Of a stretch of DNA of 64,000 nt, positions 38,499-48,872 are shown in pieces. Source of the stretch: an uncultured Clostridia bacterium (lineage in GTDB: Bacteria; Bacillota; Clostridia; Christensenellales; CAG-138); the NCBI GenBank assembly GCA_946411635.1, contig CAMKES010000002.1, forward strand, positions 198,585-262,584. The letters are read 5' to 3'. A model generated the notes under the pieces. That model had not been told where the DNA came from. It saw only the letters and a list, made by a program, of their open reading frames with translations, and did no database searches. Each line of letters starts with the position of its first letter. The stretch's first letter is position 1. The position numbers and the translations under genes were made by a program.

Positions 38499-41400
38499 TT
38501 ATTTCACCGTGGCGCTCATGGCTTCGGACCAGCCGCCATAGTAGGTCATGCCCGAGAAGACGTGGTACGAGCGGATGCGCACGTAATACGTTGTGCCCGA
38601 GGTCAGGCCGCTGATCGTCTTGGTATGGATCGCCGCGTCGTCGATCTTGACCGTCTTCACGTTCTTCGTGAACGCCGCGTCGGTCGCGTACTGCAGCTGG
38701 TAACCGGTGAACACGCCCGAGCCGTTCCACTTGACCGTCAGCTTCTTGCTGCCCGGCGTGACGCTCTTCAGCGTTCTCGTGGTGATGCGGACGGTGGTTC
38801 TGAGCGGACCGACCATGCCGAGGTTGAAGTTATCGCCCACGTTGCCGCCGATCTCCGCGCCGTTGACCGGATCGGTGCGGCGCTCAAAGTACGCCTTGAC
38901 GCCGTACTGATACCGCGTGCCCGCATAGGTCTTCGTGTCGACCCAGCTCGTTTCGGTCGTGTTGTTCCAGCGCACGAAGTCGGTCCAGCCGTCGGTCGTG
39001 CTGCTCCACGCGCGGCGATAGATGACGTAACCCGCCGCGCCGTCAACCGGCGCCCAGGCGATCTGAATGCCGTTTTCGACGTTCTCGACGGAAGTCTCTG
39101 TCGTTGCCGGCAGATAGATCTTGAAGAAGCACTTGCAATCGGTGTAGTTCTTCTTCGGGAAGGTCACGACGATCCAGCCCGTGCCTGCCATCGTGTTTTC
39201 CTTGTACTCCGCAACGTATTCGGAAGCGGGGATTTCCTTTCCGAGTTCGTCTTTGACGGTGAACTTCGGCGTATGCGGCTGACCGTTGTAGATCACGTAC
39301 GGCGTGGTGCCGTTGAACTGTACGTCGTTCGGATCGATCGCGATGACCGCCGCCATCTGATCGCCCTTGACGGTGAACGTCTCGACCTCGTTGAGATCGA
39401 CTTCATCGTTGCGCTCCGCAGTCGTGACCGTGATGTCGGACGTTGCGCCGATCGAACGGAACTTGATCGTCACAAGCGTTTCTTCCGCGGCGATCGGTTC
39501 CTCGACCGCGTATGCAATGCGGATCTCGCCTTTCTCCTCGTCAACGTTGATCGACTTGTACTGATCGACAGCGACGTCCATGCCGACGAACTCGACCGAC
39601 TTGGGATCGTAGCTGACCGTGAAGAATCCGTTTGCGGTCTCTTCATCTTCGCTGAGCGTCAGATACGCAATGCCCGTCTCGGCGCTTGCGCCTTTCTTGC
39701 CTTCGGAGCCGTGATCGACGACCTCGTACTTGCCGCGCATGCGGTTCGTGCCGCCGACCACCTCGGTCTCTTCCGCAGGTGCTTTCACGATCTCCGCCTT
39801 GGCGGATTCGCTTTTCTCGACGAGTCCTTCGACGGCAATCGTTTCGATCCGGAAGTTCTCTCTGATCCGGTTCAGCTTATTCTCTGTCGGCGGAACCGGT
39901 ACGACGCCGTCGAGGTCGGCCTTGTTGTGCAGACCCGCAACCGGCCATACGCCGTCGCCGAAGTTCTTGCCGCTCTGCATGACCGCGCCGTTCCACGCAT
40001 CGACGATGATGATCTCAGCCGAGTTCAGATCCTCGTTGTAGTGCGACCAGTACAGGTACGTGGTTTCTCCGTCGGACGACGCCGCGGCGTACATGCTGTC
40101 ATAGATGGTCGGCACAATGCCGGATTCCGCCAGCAGCTGCGGGCTCGACGCGCCGTATTCGGGCGCGATCAGCAGACCGTAAACGTTGCCTTCTCCATCG
40201 ATATAGTAGTAGATGCCGCACATGCCGTATTCGGGATATTCTTCATCAACCCAGAAATCCGGCTCATTCGCAACACAGTAGATCGGGCTGCTTGCGGATG
40301 CAGGCGACCAGCCCCAGCTGAACCCGTCGTGGCCGTCTTCATCGGGCCAGACGTTGATGACGTACAGCTTCGTGTCATACGAGATCACGGCGTGGTTCAC
40401 GACCGGCGTCGGCGCCATGTCGTACGGCGGCAGACCGTCGCCGGCTTCGATTTCCGTAAGCGAGTAGTCGGCGTTGACCTTGAACAGGCGGGACGCCGTC
40501 TGCGAATTCGTGAACGACGTGACGTACAGTTCCGCAACGTTCTCTTCGTTCAGAACCTTGACCGCACCGAGCAGGCTGTCCGCGGAAAGCGGCGTCTCAT
40601 GCTGTTTCGTCCAGTCTTCGGGTGCATCTGAATTGAACTCGGAGAGGAACTGATTCACGTCTGCATCCCAGACGATGCCGTTGATGTCGTTGTCCTCTAC
40701 GCTTGCCACCGTGACGTACACGTACGCCTGCATTGCAGGATCGACTGCTGAGGTCACGACGATCATCGTTTCGCCGACGGATTCGGCCCTGACCGCGCCG
40801 TTTTCGTCAACGGTCACAATTTCCGGATCCAGGGATTCGAAGGTGACTTCGGAAGAGGCGGTCAGCGGAAGAACGTACGTTTTGATCATGCCTGTCTGTC
40901 CGACAAACATGCGAAGCTCTTCCGGATCGGTCCACAGGTCGGTGATCTTGTACGGATCAACGTCGATCGGGACGCGATACGAGACTCTCTGGAACAGATA
41001 GATGCTCTTCTCTTCCGTGGTGACCTTGAATCCGCTGTTGTAGTAGACGTAATACTTCGTACCGCCCACTTCCAGATACAGCTGATTCTTCTCGCTGTCC
41101 CAGGTCCAGACGTTATCGCTGTCCGTTGCGTTCGTCGTAAGACCGGTCTTCGCATTGTTGAGCTTCAGATAGCGGCTGTACGCCATCAGACGATTCTGGG
41201 AGTTGCTCCAGTTGCTGACGCCGTCGGTGTTGAAGTAAACCCTGCCGTCGCTCAGCTCGTCGCCCTCGTTGATCGTGACGGTCTTGCTGCTGAGCATATA
41301 TCTGCTCGAAATATTCTGGCAGTGTGCCTCGCCGGGCTGATCGGTATCGACGATCTGATAGATCTCGCCGTCCTTGAACTCCTCGGCCGGAACGAAGATA

Positions 41401-44400
41401 TACTTGAGTTCGTAGTCGATGTCGTTGACCTTCGCGGCGACCGCGGATTCGTTTTTCGCATAGTCACCGACCAGGATCGCAACGTACGTCTTCGCGTTCG
41501 CAATCGCGTTGGACGCGTCGATCTCAATGGTCGCTTCTTTTTCGCCCGGATACACTTCCACATAGCCCACACTGCCGTCAACGGAGAGCAGACCGACGTA
41601 CGCGATTCGGTTGTTGTCGCTGACCTTGACGGTCATGGTGCCGGTCTCTTCGTCAAGCGTGGCTTCCTCCACGACAGGCGCCGTATTGTCGATGACGAAA
41701 TCGTAGCCGCACTCTGCGCCCTTTCCGAGCGTGTTGCTTTCGATCAGATCCGCAAACACCGCATTGTCGTTCAGAATACCGGCGTTGCCTTCGGTCATAT
41801 CGTCGGCAAGTTTCATTGCGGTAAGCTCGGGCAGCGCGTAGTACGCGACGCGAAGCGTATCGCCTTCTTCGAGGCCAAGCGAATCAAGCGGCTGATTGAC
41901 GCTGCATGTGCGCGGCTCATTGTACCACCATTCGCCGTATACGGCGTAGAAGAACATGCTCTCTTCGTCCTGATTCTTGATCTTCGCGTTGAGGACCTTA
42001 ATGACGTCTCCGTCATAGCCGTCGACCTTGCTGATCGCATAACCGCCGGTGCCTGCGCTGCGGATCAGGTTGTAGTAGATCTTGCCGATCTTTGCCTTCG
42101 TATTGACTGCCAGATAATCCTCACGGAAGTTTCCATCGTCATCCATCGAATACGGATTGCAGGAAAACGTGGGGACTTCCTGACCGTCGATGATGAATGA
42201 CGTATAACCGCTGGTGTTGCTCGCGGTCATTCTGCCGTTCTGATCAAACGTCGCGCTGTACGGGATCTTGTTTGACAGTCCGTAGACAAGCTCGTTATCC
42301 GTGATGTTGTCGAACATCGACGGATCCGTCCAATTACCGTAGAAGCCGAGGATCGGGATCGTATGCTCGTGCGTGTAATCGACACCCTCTTCATCGGAGG
42401 TGACGCAGGTCACGTAGGTGAATCCCTCAATGTACGTTCCGTTCGGATAATCCTCGAACGTATCGTTCAGTTCGATCTTAACGGTGACCTGCGCGGATCC
42501 GTTCGCGGGAACGACCAGTCCGGTTTTCGGCTCATAGTGCAGAAGCAGTTCCGCATCGTAGGACGTAAGTTTACCGTCTCCGTCCATATCGCCTGCCGCA
42601 AGATTCAGATCCGCAGCGTCGGCCTTACCGGTCAGGTAATCAAGGATCGCCTGCGCGTCCGCCTGTCCGGTCACGTTGTCCTTGTTGACGTCGTGTCCGC
42701 CGTCCGCGCCGTCATAGTAATACGAAACGATCGCATCGACGGGAACGGTCACCCGATCCATGAAGTCATTGTCGATATCGAACTGATTGTCCGCATAGGT
42801 AAGATGATAGAAGTCCTGCGTGAAGATCTTCGTATCAAAAGCGAATTCGAGGTCGACGTCCTTGATGTTGTAAACGGTGAACGAATACGTGTATTCGCCG
42901 GTCCGTTCCGGATCGTCGCCGAGCTCGACCTTGACCTTGCCGTCCTTGTTCGCCTTGGTCGCGGTGGTCAGATACGCGTCGTCCATCATGATGACGGAGC
43001 TGGCGTTGATCGCCTTGCTGATCTCGACGAGACCCGCGCCCTGCTGCAGGATCGAAACATACTCGCCGTCCTGCATCATCGGCGTAGCGGTGGACATCAT
43101 CAGGCTCTGCGCGATCGCACGGACGCCGTACGCGGCGGTGAGCTCTCTGTTGCCGAGGTCCGTTTCTTTGAGATACTGCGCGACGAGCGCGGCAAGACCC
43201 GCGATATGCGGCGCCGCCATCGACGTGCCGGAGTATGCGATATACTGATCCGGACCCGTGCCCGCGTCGGACTGCGCGGAGGACGTGCCGTTGACGGACC
43301 AGATGCTGCCGCCAGGAGCGGTGATCTCGGGCTTCATGATCAGCGAGCCGGGAACGCCCCAGGAGCTGAAGCTCGAAACGGTCGCTTTCTCACGCGTGGT
43401 GATGAGGCCGGAGGAATAATCGTCCTCGGCCGGGATGATCATGGTGCCGGTGTAGTAGGTGTAATTCTCGGTCTGCCCCGCCGTCGCGATCTCTTTGATC
43501 GAGTTCGCCGCTTCAAACGCGAACGAAACCATCGGGAACGTGCCGGTGAACGCGGACAGATCCATGTTGATCTGACCGCTCTCGTTGTTTGCGATCAGGA
43601 GCGCCGCGGGATTGTAGGAGATCAGGTTGTTTCCCTTTGCGGAGAAGTTGATCGAACCGCGGTTGACGATGACGACCTTTCCTTCGAGCGGAACGGTCTC
43701 GTTCACTTCCGCATAATCGTCCGGATTGCCGAGCGCGTCGATGTAGACGAATTCATGTTCGCCTGCGATCGTTGCGAGCGGCTCGTTCTTGTAATCGGTC
43801 TCCCAGTACGAGAAGCGTACGTCCCCGACCTCGATCGCGCGATCCGTGAAGCCGATGTTGTCGGCGGACGCGACGCACATGCTGTTCAGGAAGCTGCCCG
43901 GAGAACCGCCGGTATGCAGGCTGACGTCCTCGATGTACAGGTCCGTCTGCAGGTTGTCGGTCTGCGCGCCTTCGTTGCCCGCGGAGATCGCGACGACCAT
44001 ATCGATGTTCTGATCGGTGGCGAGCCGGTTCAGGACGTCCTGATATCCGTTGGAATACGTGAAGCCCTGGTTCGGAGAACCGAGCGACAGGTTCGCCGCG
44101 TCGCAGTCGAGCAGGATCGCGTCCTCAATCGCTGCGAAGTATTCCGCGTCGGAGGTGCCGCCGCTGGACTTGAAGACGTCCATGACGATCAGCTGCGCAT
44201 CCGGCGCCATGCCGACCGCGAAGACGGTCTCCGCCGCGTTGACGATCTCATTGTTTTTCACCAGGTAGCGGTTTCCGGCCGCGATACCGGCAACGTGCGA
44301 ACCGTGGTTCGACGCGTTGTCGTTATGGCTGACGTCGAGATTGCCCTGCGAATAGTTGAAGGCAAACGGGATCTTTGCGTTGACGTACAGATCGTCCGCC

Positions 44401-45215
44401 GTCAGAGAAGGCATCTTCTTCTTTGCGTTCAGCTGATTGAGCAGATCGTCGTCGATCCGGCTCATCACCAGGATCTTCTTATGATATGTTTCGATGACGT
44501 CCATGACCGCGCACTTGTACGCGATGGGATCGAAGGACTGATGCGTCACGTCGATACCGGTGTCCAGAATGGCGATCTTGGTGCCTGCGCCGGTGTACCC
44601 CTCCGACCATGTCAGCATTGCGCCGACCATTCCGGAGGACGTGTTCGACGTGTTCGGCTCTTCGGTCACTTCCTGCGCATAGTAAACGTTCTCAAATTCG
44701 ACCGACTTGACGCCGGGGACGGAACGGATCACTTCGATGTCTTTATACGGGACGTCGACGGAGATCGCGTTGACCAGAAGCGTCAGGTTCCACTGAACGT
44801 CCAGCGTGTGACCGATCTTCTTCTCGATCATGCTGCGGACCGTCTTCTGCTTTACTTCCAGATTCTGGCGGTATCTGCGCGCGTTTGCGTTCCGCGCAAT
44901 GCCTTTCGCAGCAAATCCCTTGTCGATCGTGGATTTGTCCTCAAGGAAAATCGACACGCGAACGACCTTTTCGGGATCGATCTCTTCGGGTTCTTCGGGA
45001 ACGGGCTGCCGGCCGGTCGCCTCCTCGCCGGTGTTTCCGTGATGGAGCGTCTCGGGGTCGAGTTCCTCCAGTTCAAGTGTTCTGACCTTGCCGGTGTCCG
45101 CCGGTTCGGTATTGTCGCTCTCCGCAACGGCGTTCGAGATTCCCGACGTAAGCGGAGTGACGAACAGCATTGCGAGTACGAGCAACGCGGAAAGCAGTTT
45201 TTTCACAACGTTCAT
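38499..45215 (-). CDS. Giant secreted S8 (subtilisin/C5a-peptidase-like) serine peptidase with PA insert, dockerin-like, BIG2-like, cohesin-like and Fn3-like segments
   Basis: Signal peptide MNVVKKLLSALLVLAMLFVTPLTSG; Asp IAILDTGIDVTHQS, His NHGSHVAGIAAGN, Ser SGTSMAAPHIAGLAAL; dockerin-like DVNKDNVTGQADAQAILDYLTGK...GDMDGDGKLTSYDAELLLHY. Confidence 0.92.
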   Translation of the reverse strand: MNVVKKLLSALLVLAMLFVTPLTSGISNAVAESDNTEPADTGKVRTLELEELDPETLHHGNTGEEATGRQPVPEEPEEIDPEKVVRVSIFLEDKSTIDKGFAAKGIARNANARRYRQNLEVKQKTVRSMIEKKIGHTLDVQWNLTLLVNAISVDVPYKDIEVIRSVPGVKSVEFENVYYAQEVTEEPNTSNTSSGMVGAMLTWSEGYTGAGTKIAILDTGIDVTHQSFDPIAYKCAVMDVIETYHKKILVMSRIDDDLLNQLNAKKKMPSLTADDLYVNAKIPFAFNYSQGNLDVSHNDNASNHGSHVAGIAAGNRYLVKNNEIVNAAETVFAVGMAPDAQLIVMDVFKSSGGTSDAEYFAAIEDAILLDCDAANLSLGSPNQGFTYSNGYQDVLNRLATDQNIDMVVAISAGNEGAQTDNLQTDLYIEDVSLHTGGSPGSFLNSMCVASADNIGFTDRAIEVGDVRFSYWETDYKNEPLATIAGEHEFVYIDALGNPDDYAEVNETVPLEGKVVIVNRGSINFSAKGNNLISYNPAALLIANNESGQINMDLSAFTGTFPMVSFAFEAANSIKEIATAGQTENYTYYTGTMIIPAEDDYSSGLITTREKATVSSFSSWGVPGSLIMKPEITAPGGSIWSVNGTSSAQSDAGTGPDQYIAYSGTSMAAPHIAGLAALVAQYLKETDLGNRELTAAYGVRAIAQSLMMSTATPMMQDGEYVSILQQGAGLVEISKAINASSVIMMDDAYLTTATKANKDGKVKVELGDDPERTGEYTYSFTVYNIKDVDLEFAFDTKIFTQDFYHLTYADNQFDIDNDFMDRVTVPVDAIVSYYYDGADGGHDVNKDNVTGQADAQAILDYLTGKADAADLNLAAGDMDGDGKLTSYDAELLLHYEPKTGLVVPANGSAQVTVKIELNDTFEDYPNGTYIEGFTYVTCVTSDEEGVDYTHEHTIPILGFYGNWTDPSMFDNITDNELVYGLSNKIPYSATFDQNGRMTASNTSGYTSFIIDGQEVPTFSCNPYSMDDDGNFREDYLAVNTKAKIGKIYYNLIRSAGTGGYAISKVDGYDGDVIKVLNAKIKNQDEESMFFYAVYGEWWYNEPRTCSVNQPLDSLGLEEGDTLRVAYYALPELTAMKLADDMTEGNAGILNDNAVFADLIESNTLGKGAECGYDFVIDNTAPVVEEATLDEETGTMTVKVSDNNRIAYVGLLSVDGSVGYVEVYPGEKEATIEIDASNAIANAKTYVAILVGDYAKNESAVAAKVNDIDYELKYIFVPAEEFKDGEIYQIVDTDQPGEAHCQNISSRYMLSSKTVTINEGDELSDGRVYFNTDGVSNWSNSQNRLMAYSRYLKLNNAKTGLTTNATDSDNVWTWDSEKNQLYLEVGGTKYYVYYNSGFKVTTEEKSIYLFQRVSYRVPIDVDPYKITDLWTDPEELRMFVGQTGMIKTYVLPLTASSEVTFESLDPEIVTVDENGAVRAESVGETMIVVTSAVDPAMQAYVYVTVASVEDNDINGIVWDADVNQFLSEFNSDAPEDWTKQHETPLSADSLLGAVKVLNEENVAELYVTSFTNSQTASRLFKVNADYSLTEIEAGDGLPPYDMAPTPVVNHAVISYDTKLYVINVWPDEDGHDGFSWGWSPASASSPIYCVANEPDFWVDEEYPEYGMCGIYYYIDGEGNVYGLLIAPEYGASSPQLLAESGIVPTIYDSMYAAASSDGETTYLYWSHYNEDLNSAEIIIVDAWNGAVMQSGKNFGDGVWPVAGLHNKADLDGVVPVPPTENKLNRIRENFRIETIAVEGLVEKSESAKAEIVKAPAEETEVVGGTNRMRGKYEVVDHGSEGKKGASAETGIAYLTLSEDEETANGFFTVSYDPKSVEFVGMDVAVDQYKSINVDEEKGEIRIAYAVEEPIAAEETLVTIKFRSIGATSDITVTTAERNDEVDLNEVETFTVKGDQMAAVIAIDPNDVQFNGTTPYVIYNGQPHTPKFTVKDELGKEIPASEYVAEYKENTMAGTGWIVVTFPKKNYTDCKCFFKIYLPATTETSVENVENGIQIAWAPVDGAAGYVIYRRAWSSTTDGWTDFVRWNNTTETSWVDTKTYAGTRYQYGVKAYFERRTDPVNGAEIGGNVGDNFNLGMVGPLRTTVRITTRTLKSVTPGSKKLTVKWNGSGVFTGYQLQYATDAAFTKNVKTVKIDDAAIHTKTISGLTSGTTYYVRIRSYHVFSGMTYYGGWSEAMSATVK

Positions 45216-45629
45216 GAGCTTCCCAATGTCTCCCTTCTTTTTTTCAAAAACACTTTTTCGGGACAACCCCGGCAAGCGTCTTTTTCCGTGTACGAGCATG
45301 CGGGCAGCGAAAAACGCTTCCCGGGCATAGCCGTTGCCGATATATCCTATACCGACTTTTATATTTTATAGAATCGTTTTATGCCTGTCAATCGCTCAAC
45401 AGGACATTTCAGCGCAATATATCATCTATCTTATTATATATTATTTCATCTATTTTCTCGGACTGCCGTCCGGACCGTCAGAAAACCCGAAAACGCCCGT
45501 AAAACCTGGGTTTTCCGGGATGACGGTGCAAAAGAGATCCGCATTCGAACTGTACATATTACTATCTTTTTTCGTTATGACGCGCGCATAAAAAAGAGCC
45601 GCGGGCAAACGTCCGCGGCTATGATCGTT

Positions 45630-46226
45630 TCATCGTTCTTTCCGGAGCCAATCGTCCAGAAACCGTACCTGTTTCTCCGTATGGAACCAGTGTTCGCCGC
45701 CCGGCATCACGGTGAGCGACGCGCCGTGCGCGCGGCAGAACGCCGCGATCGTTTCATACGGCGTCAGACCGTCGTGCTCCGCATACAGGACCGCGGTCGG
45801 CGTCCGCCATTCGACGGGATGCTCGCGCACGTATCGGAGATACGCCCACGAAAACGCCGGACCGTCTCCGGCGGGGATCGTACCCTTCTTCCGCAGCGTC
45901 TCCTCCGTTACGCCGTCCCGCGCCATCCGCGCCAGGATCAGCGATTCCATATCCGTGACCGGCGAAATGAAATACGCCTTTTCGATCAGCGCGTCGATCC
46001 CCGCGTGCATCGCAAGGAACGCGCCGATGCTGTATCCGATCAGGTCCACGGCCTCACAGCGTTCTTTAAGCTTCCGGACCGCTTCCCGGATCTCCTTCCC
46101 CGCTTCCCACGGCGCGATCCCGCGGTAGTCGAGCCCGATCACCTCGGCGTCCGGAAACAGCGGACGGTAATGCGCCGCCTCCTCCGCGCTGCCGCCGAGT
46201 CCGTGCAGAAACAGAACCGCCTTCAT
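45630..46226 (-). CDS. Alpha/beta hydrolase
   Basis: MKAVLFLHGLGGSAEE, DLIGYSIGAFLAMHA (GxSxG), AEHDGLTPYE, GGEHWFH; start set to 46226. Confidence 0.85.
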   Translation of the reverse strand: MKAVLFLHGLGGSAEEAAHYRPLFPDAEVIGLDYRGIAPWEAGKEIREAVRKLKERCEAVDLIGYSIGAFLAMHAGIDALIEKAYFISPVTDMESLILARMARDGVTEETLRKKGTIPAGDGPAFSWAYLRYVREHPVEWRTPTAVLYAEHDGLTPYETIAAFCRAHGASLTVMPGGEHWFHTEKQVRFLDDWLRKER

Positions 46227-46774
46227 CCGTTCAGCTCCAGCCGCATCAGCACGAGCTCCTGCCAGCCGGTAAGCCGCGAACGGAAGCCGAGCGGGTTCCG
46301 TCCGTACTCCCGGAAGCCGACGCTTTCGTACAGCGCGAGCGCGTGCGCGTTTTCGGCGACCGCCTCGAGTTCCAGCTGCACGTAGCCGGCCTTCTTCGCG
46401 CATTCGATGCACGCTTCGGTAAGCGCGCGTCCGACGCCGAGTCCCCAGTACGCCTTGTCGACGCTGATGCCGAAAACCGCGCGGTGCTTCAACTTTTCGC
46501 GCGGGCTGACGCCGTGGTTCCCCGCAAGCCCGACGGCCTTTCCGTCGATCTCGGCAAGCAGCTCGACGTCCCGTTCGCTCGCCGCCTGCGTTTCGAGAAA
46601 CTTCGCTTCCCCTTCGAGCGTATGCGTGTTCTCATCCGGATAGGAGGCGAGATAGTCGGTCTGTTCATGCGTTAAAAGGAAGAGATCGAGCGCCGCCTTT
46701 GCGTCGTCCGCCGTGCTGCTCCGGAGAACGCATTCCCTGCCGTCCTTCAGCCGGACCGTTTTTCGATACTGCAT
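46223..46774 (-). CDS. GNAT-family N-acetyltransferase
   Basis: AVFGISVDKAYWGLGVGRALTEACIECAKKAGYVQLELEAVAENAHALALYESVGFREYG. Confidence 0.9.
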   Translation of the reverse strand: MQYRKTVRLKDGRECVLRSSTADDAKAALDLFLLTHEQTDYLASYPDENTHTLEGEAKFLETQAASERDVELLAEIDGKAVGLAGNHGVSPREKLKHRAVFGISVDKAYWGLGVGRALTEACIECAKKAGYVQLELEAVAENAHALALYESVGFREYGRNPLGFRSRLTGWQELVLMRLELNG

Positions 46775-46786
46775 CGTTTGCCTCCT

Positions 46787-47623
46787 TCAATTTCCGTTCC
46801 CGATCCGGATCTCAATGTCGCCGGTCGCGGTCGTGATCTCGCATTTGCCGCCCGAAACGGAATCCGGCACGCGGATATCGCCCGTCGAGCTCTTTGTCGT
46901 AAACACCTTTTCCGTACGCAGCGTGCCGGTCACGTCGCCGGTGCTCGTTTTGACCCGGATCTCCGCCGCGTCGCTGTTCCGGAACGTTACGTCGCCGGTG
47001 CTTCTTTCGATCGAGATCCGTCCGTTCGCCAGCACATCCCGCAGTACGACGTCGCCCGTGCTGCCCCCGGACTGCAGATCCCGGCAGGTCAGACCTTCGA
47101 GATCCGTCTTGCCGGTGGTGATCCCGATCGTCACGTCGCCCGTGCAAGCGACGTTCCGCATCCGGATGTGACCGGTCGATACCGTGCATTCGATCGTCCC
47201 GGCCGAAAGCGCCTCGATCGTGACGTCGCCGGTGCTCGTTTCGATCGAGAGCTTTTCATACACGTTCTCCGGCAGATATACCGTCACCGTCCGCTCTTCA
47301 AAGCACAGATCGAAGACGTCCGTCCATCCCCGCGCACTTGAGATCTGCAGCGTCCCGTTCTCCGCCGTCACCGTATGCGGCGTCTTTTTCGACTCGCGGC
47401 ATACGACGCGGCACGTTCCGTCCGCAGACGCGGCAAGGACGATATCCGCCGCGTTTTCTTTGATTTGGATCGAACGAAACGTCTCGTCGATCTCATACGT
47501 ATTCGTTTCCAGTTCCACCGTGCCGAGCTTCCGGTACTCGAACCCGACGGACGCAAGCGCGCCGCAAACGAGCGCAAGGCCTGCGATCAGCAGAATCGCT
47601 GCAAGAACGGCTGCTTTTTTCAT
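46787..47623 (-). CDS. DUF4097-family beta-strand repeat protein
   Basis: Repeated STGDV/STGDI units (SIETSTGDVTIEAL, GGSTGDVVL, RSTGDVTFRN, KTSTGDVTG, KSSTGDIRV, TATGDIEI); N-terminal TM/signal. Confidence 0.88.
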   Translation of the reverse strand: MKKAAVLAAILLIAGLALVCGALASVGFEYRKLGTVELETNTYEIDETFRSIQIKENAADIVLAASADGTCRVVCRESKKTPHTVTAENGTLQISSARGWTDVFDLCFEERTVTVYLPENVYEKLSIETSTGDVTIEALSAGTIECTVSTGHIRMRNVACTGDVTIGITTGKTDLEGLTCRDLQSGGSTGDVVLRDVLANGRISIERSTGDVTFRNSDAAEIRVKTSTGDVTGTLRTEKVFTTKSSTGDIRVPDSVSGGKCEITTATGDIEIRIGNGN

Positions 47624-48222
47624 TTTGCACGCTCCTTTCCGACAAACAGGGACTTGATCCCGAGCGCGATCTTCTTCGTCAGCTTCACGATCCCGACGCT
47701 CGCCGCCCGGCATCCGAACAGCAGGAAGATCGCAAGTCCGGCAAGGACCAGCGCCGCTCCGAGCGCGGCGATCGCGGTCGGCGTATGCCCCTGCGCAAAA
47801 TACAGCACGGCGCCCGCAAGCGCGCCGAGCGCGCCCGCCCAAAGGGCGATCTCAACCGCCCACAGCGCGATCAAAAGCGACCACAGCACCGCGTACAGCG
47901 AGATCACGACTGCAACGGCCGCGACGAGCAGCGGGAACCACAGCGGAAATCCCAGCACGATCAGAACGATCTCCCACGCCCGCAGCGAGCGCTTGGGCTT
48001 GATTTTTTCCCGGACGATCCTGGAAAGCGGGGTCTCCGTCAGAATCTGCCGCGCGATCTCGTCGACCGTGCCGGTCTGCGCGACGGCTTCCTCCTCCGGC
48101 AGCCCCTCCTCGATCCGGTCGTCGATCATTTCGCCGTAGAACGACAGCCGTTCCGCAAGATCGCTTTCCGGAAGGCCCGAAAGCCGTTCCCGCAAAGCGT
48201 TCAGAAATTCCTGCTTATGCAT
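47620..48222 (-). CDS. DUF1700-family membrane protein
   Basis: KQEFLNALRERLSGLPESDLAERLSFYGEMIDDRIEEGLPEEEAVAQTG followed by hydrophobic segments. Confidence 0.88.
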   Translation of the reverse strand: MHKQEFLNALRERLSGLPESDLAERLSFYGEMIDDRIEEGLPEEEAVAQTGTVDEIARQILTETPLSRIVREKIKPKRSLRAWEIVLIVLGFPLWFPLLVAAVAVVISLYAVLWSLLIALWAVEIALWAGALGALAGAVLYFAQGHTPTAIAALGAALVLAGLAIFLLFGCRAASVGIVKLTKKIALGIKSLFVGKERAK

Positions 48223-48535
48223 GCGTCTCCTCCCCTTCGTTCACAAATTGATAAATGGAAATGACTTCCTTCCATTCGTTCTTGAAATCTTCGATCCGCC
48301 CGAGACCCGCGGCGGTGATGTGATAATACTTCCGGAGTCTTCCGTCGTGCTCGGCGGTTCGCACCGTCAGCATCGACGCCGCTTCCAGCCGCTTCAGGAT
48401 GGTGTACAGAGTCGATTCGGACAGTTCGACGTACGGCTTCAGATCCTTGATGATCCGATAGCCGTAGGAATCCCCGTTCTTGATCGCCGCAAGCACGCAG
48501 ACGTCCAGAAGCCCGCGCTTCAACTGGATATCCAT
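48215..48535 (-). CDS. PadR-family transcriptional regulator
   Basis: LKRGLLDVCVLAAIKNGDSYGYRIIKDL, STLYTILKRLEAASMLTVR, GRLRKYYHITAAGLGRI. Confidence 0.92.
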   Translation of the reverse strand: MDIQLKRGLLDVCVLAAIKNGDSYGYRIIKDLKPYVELSESTLYTILKRLEAASMLTVRTAEHDGRLRKYYHITAAGLGRIEDFKNEWKEVISIYQFVNEGEETHA

Positions 48536-48758
48536 GGAATACCTCCCTTCGTGTAATACATCGTAACACGAAGTATTGAATTTGTCAACTGCAAAATAAA
48601 AACCTCCGGCAGATCGCCGGGACTGTCATCCGGCCTGCCGTCAGGCGTCCGTTCGTTCCGGCCCACTCCGCGAACGGCGGCGTGCAGAGTCATGCGTCAT
48701 TTTCTTATAAATATGTATGAAAACCCGTCGGAAAAGCCGCGCATCGCTTCAAATTCGG

Positions 48759-48787
48759 TTGACGAAGCGCTCCCCCCATGCTATAAT
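48759..48787 (+). promoter_or_regulatory. Sigma70-type promoter for the opp operon
   Basis: TTGACG-N17-TATAAT. Confidence 0.65.
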
Positions 48788-48872
48788 TGGTTTTGAATAT
48801 ACAGGAACCGATTCGGTTTCGTTTCAGACGACGTTCAACGAAATTTCGGCAGAAGAAAGGTGTCAGGCGTCA

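Noticed and set aside
42363-45371. 1002-aa plus-strand ORF (and others such as 10159-12312, 31367-33766, 18165-20534, 14067-15794)
   Set aside because: Antisense to well-supported genes; compositions rich in R/D/H/V typical of reverse-complement frames in GC-rich coding DNA; no recognisable domains.
46860-47240. Repeated GACGTCGCCGGTGCT-like DNA motif
   Set aside because: Explained by the STGDV protein repeats of the DUF4097 protein.
48600-48710. GC-rich stem-like sequence upstream of opp, considered as a riboswitch or tRNA
   Set aside because: No consistent conserved core or cloverleaf; probably the 3' end or spacer between divergent units.
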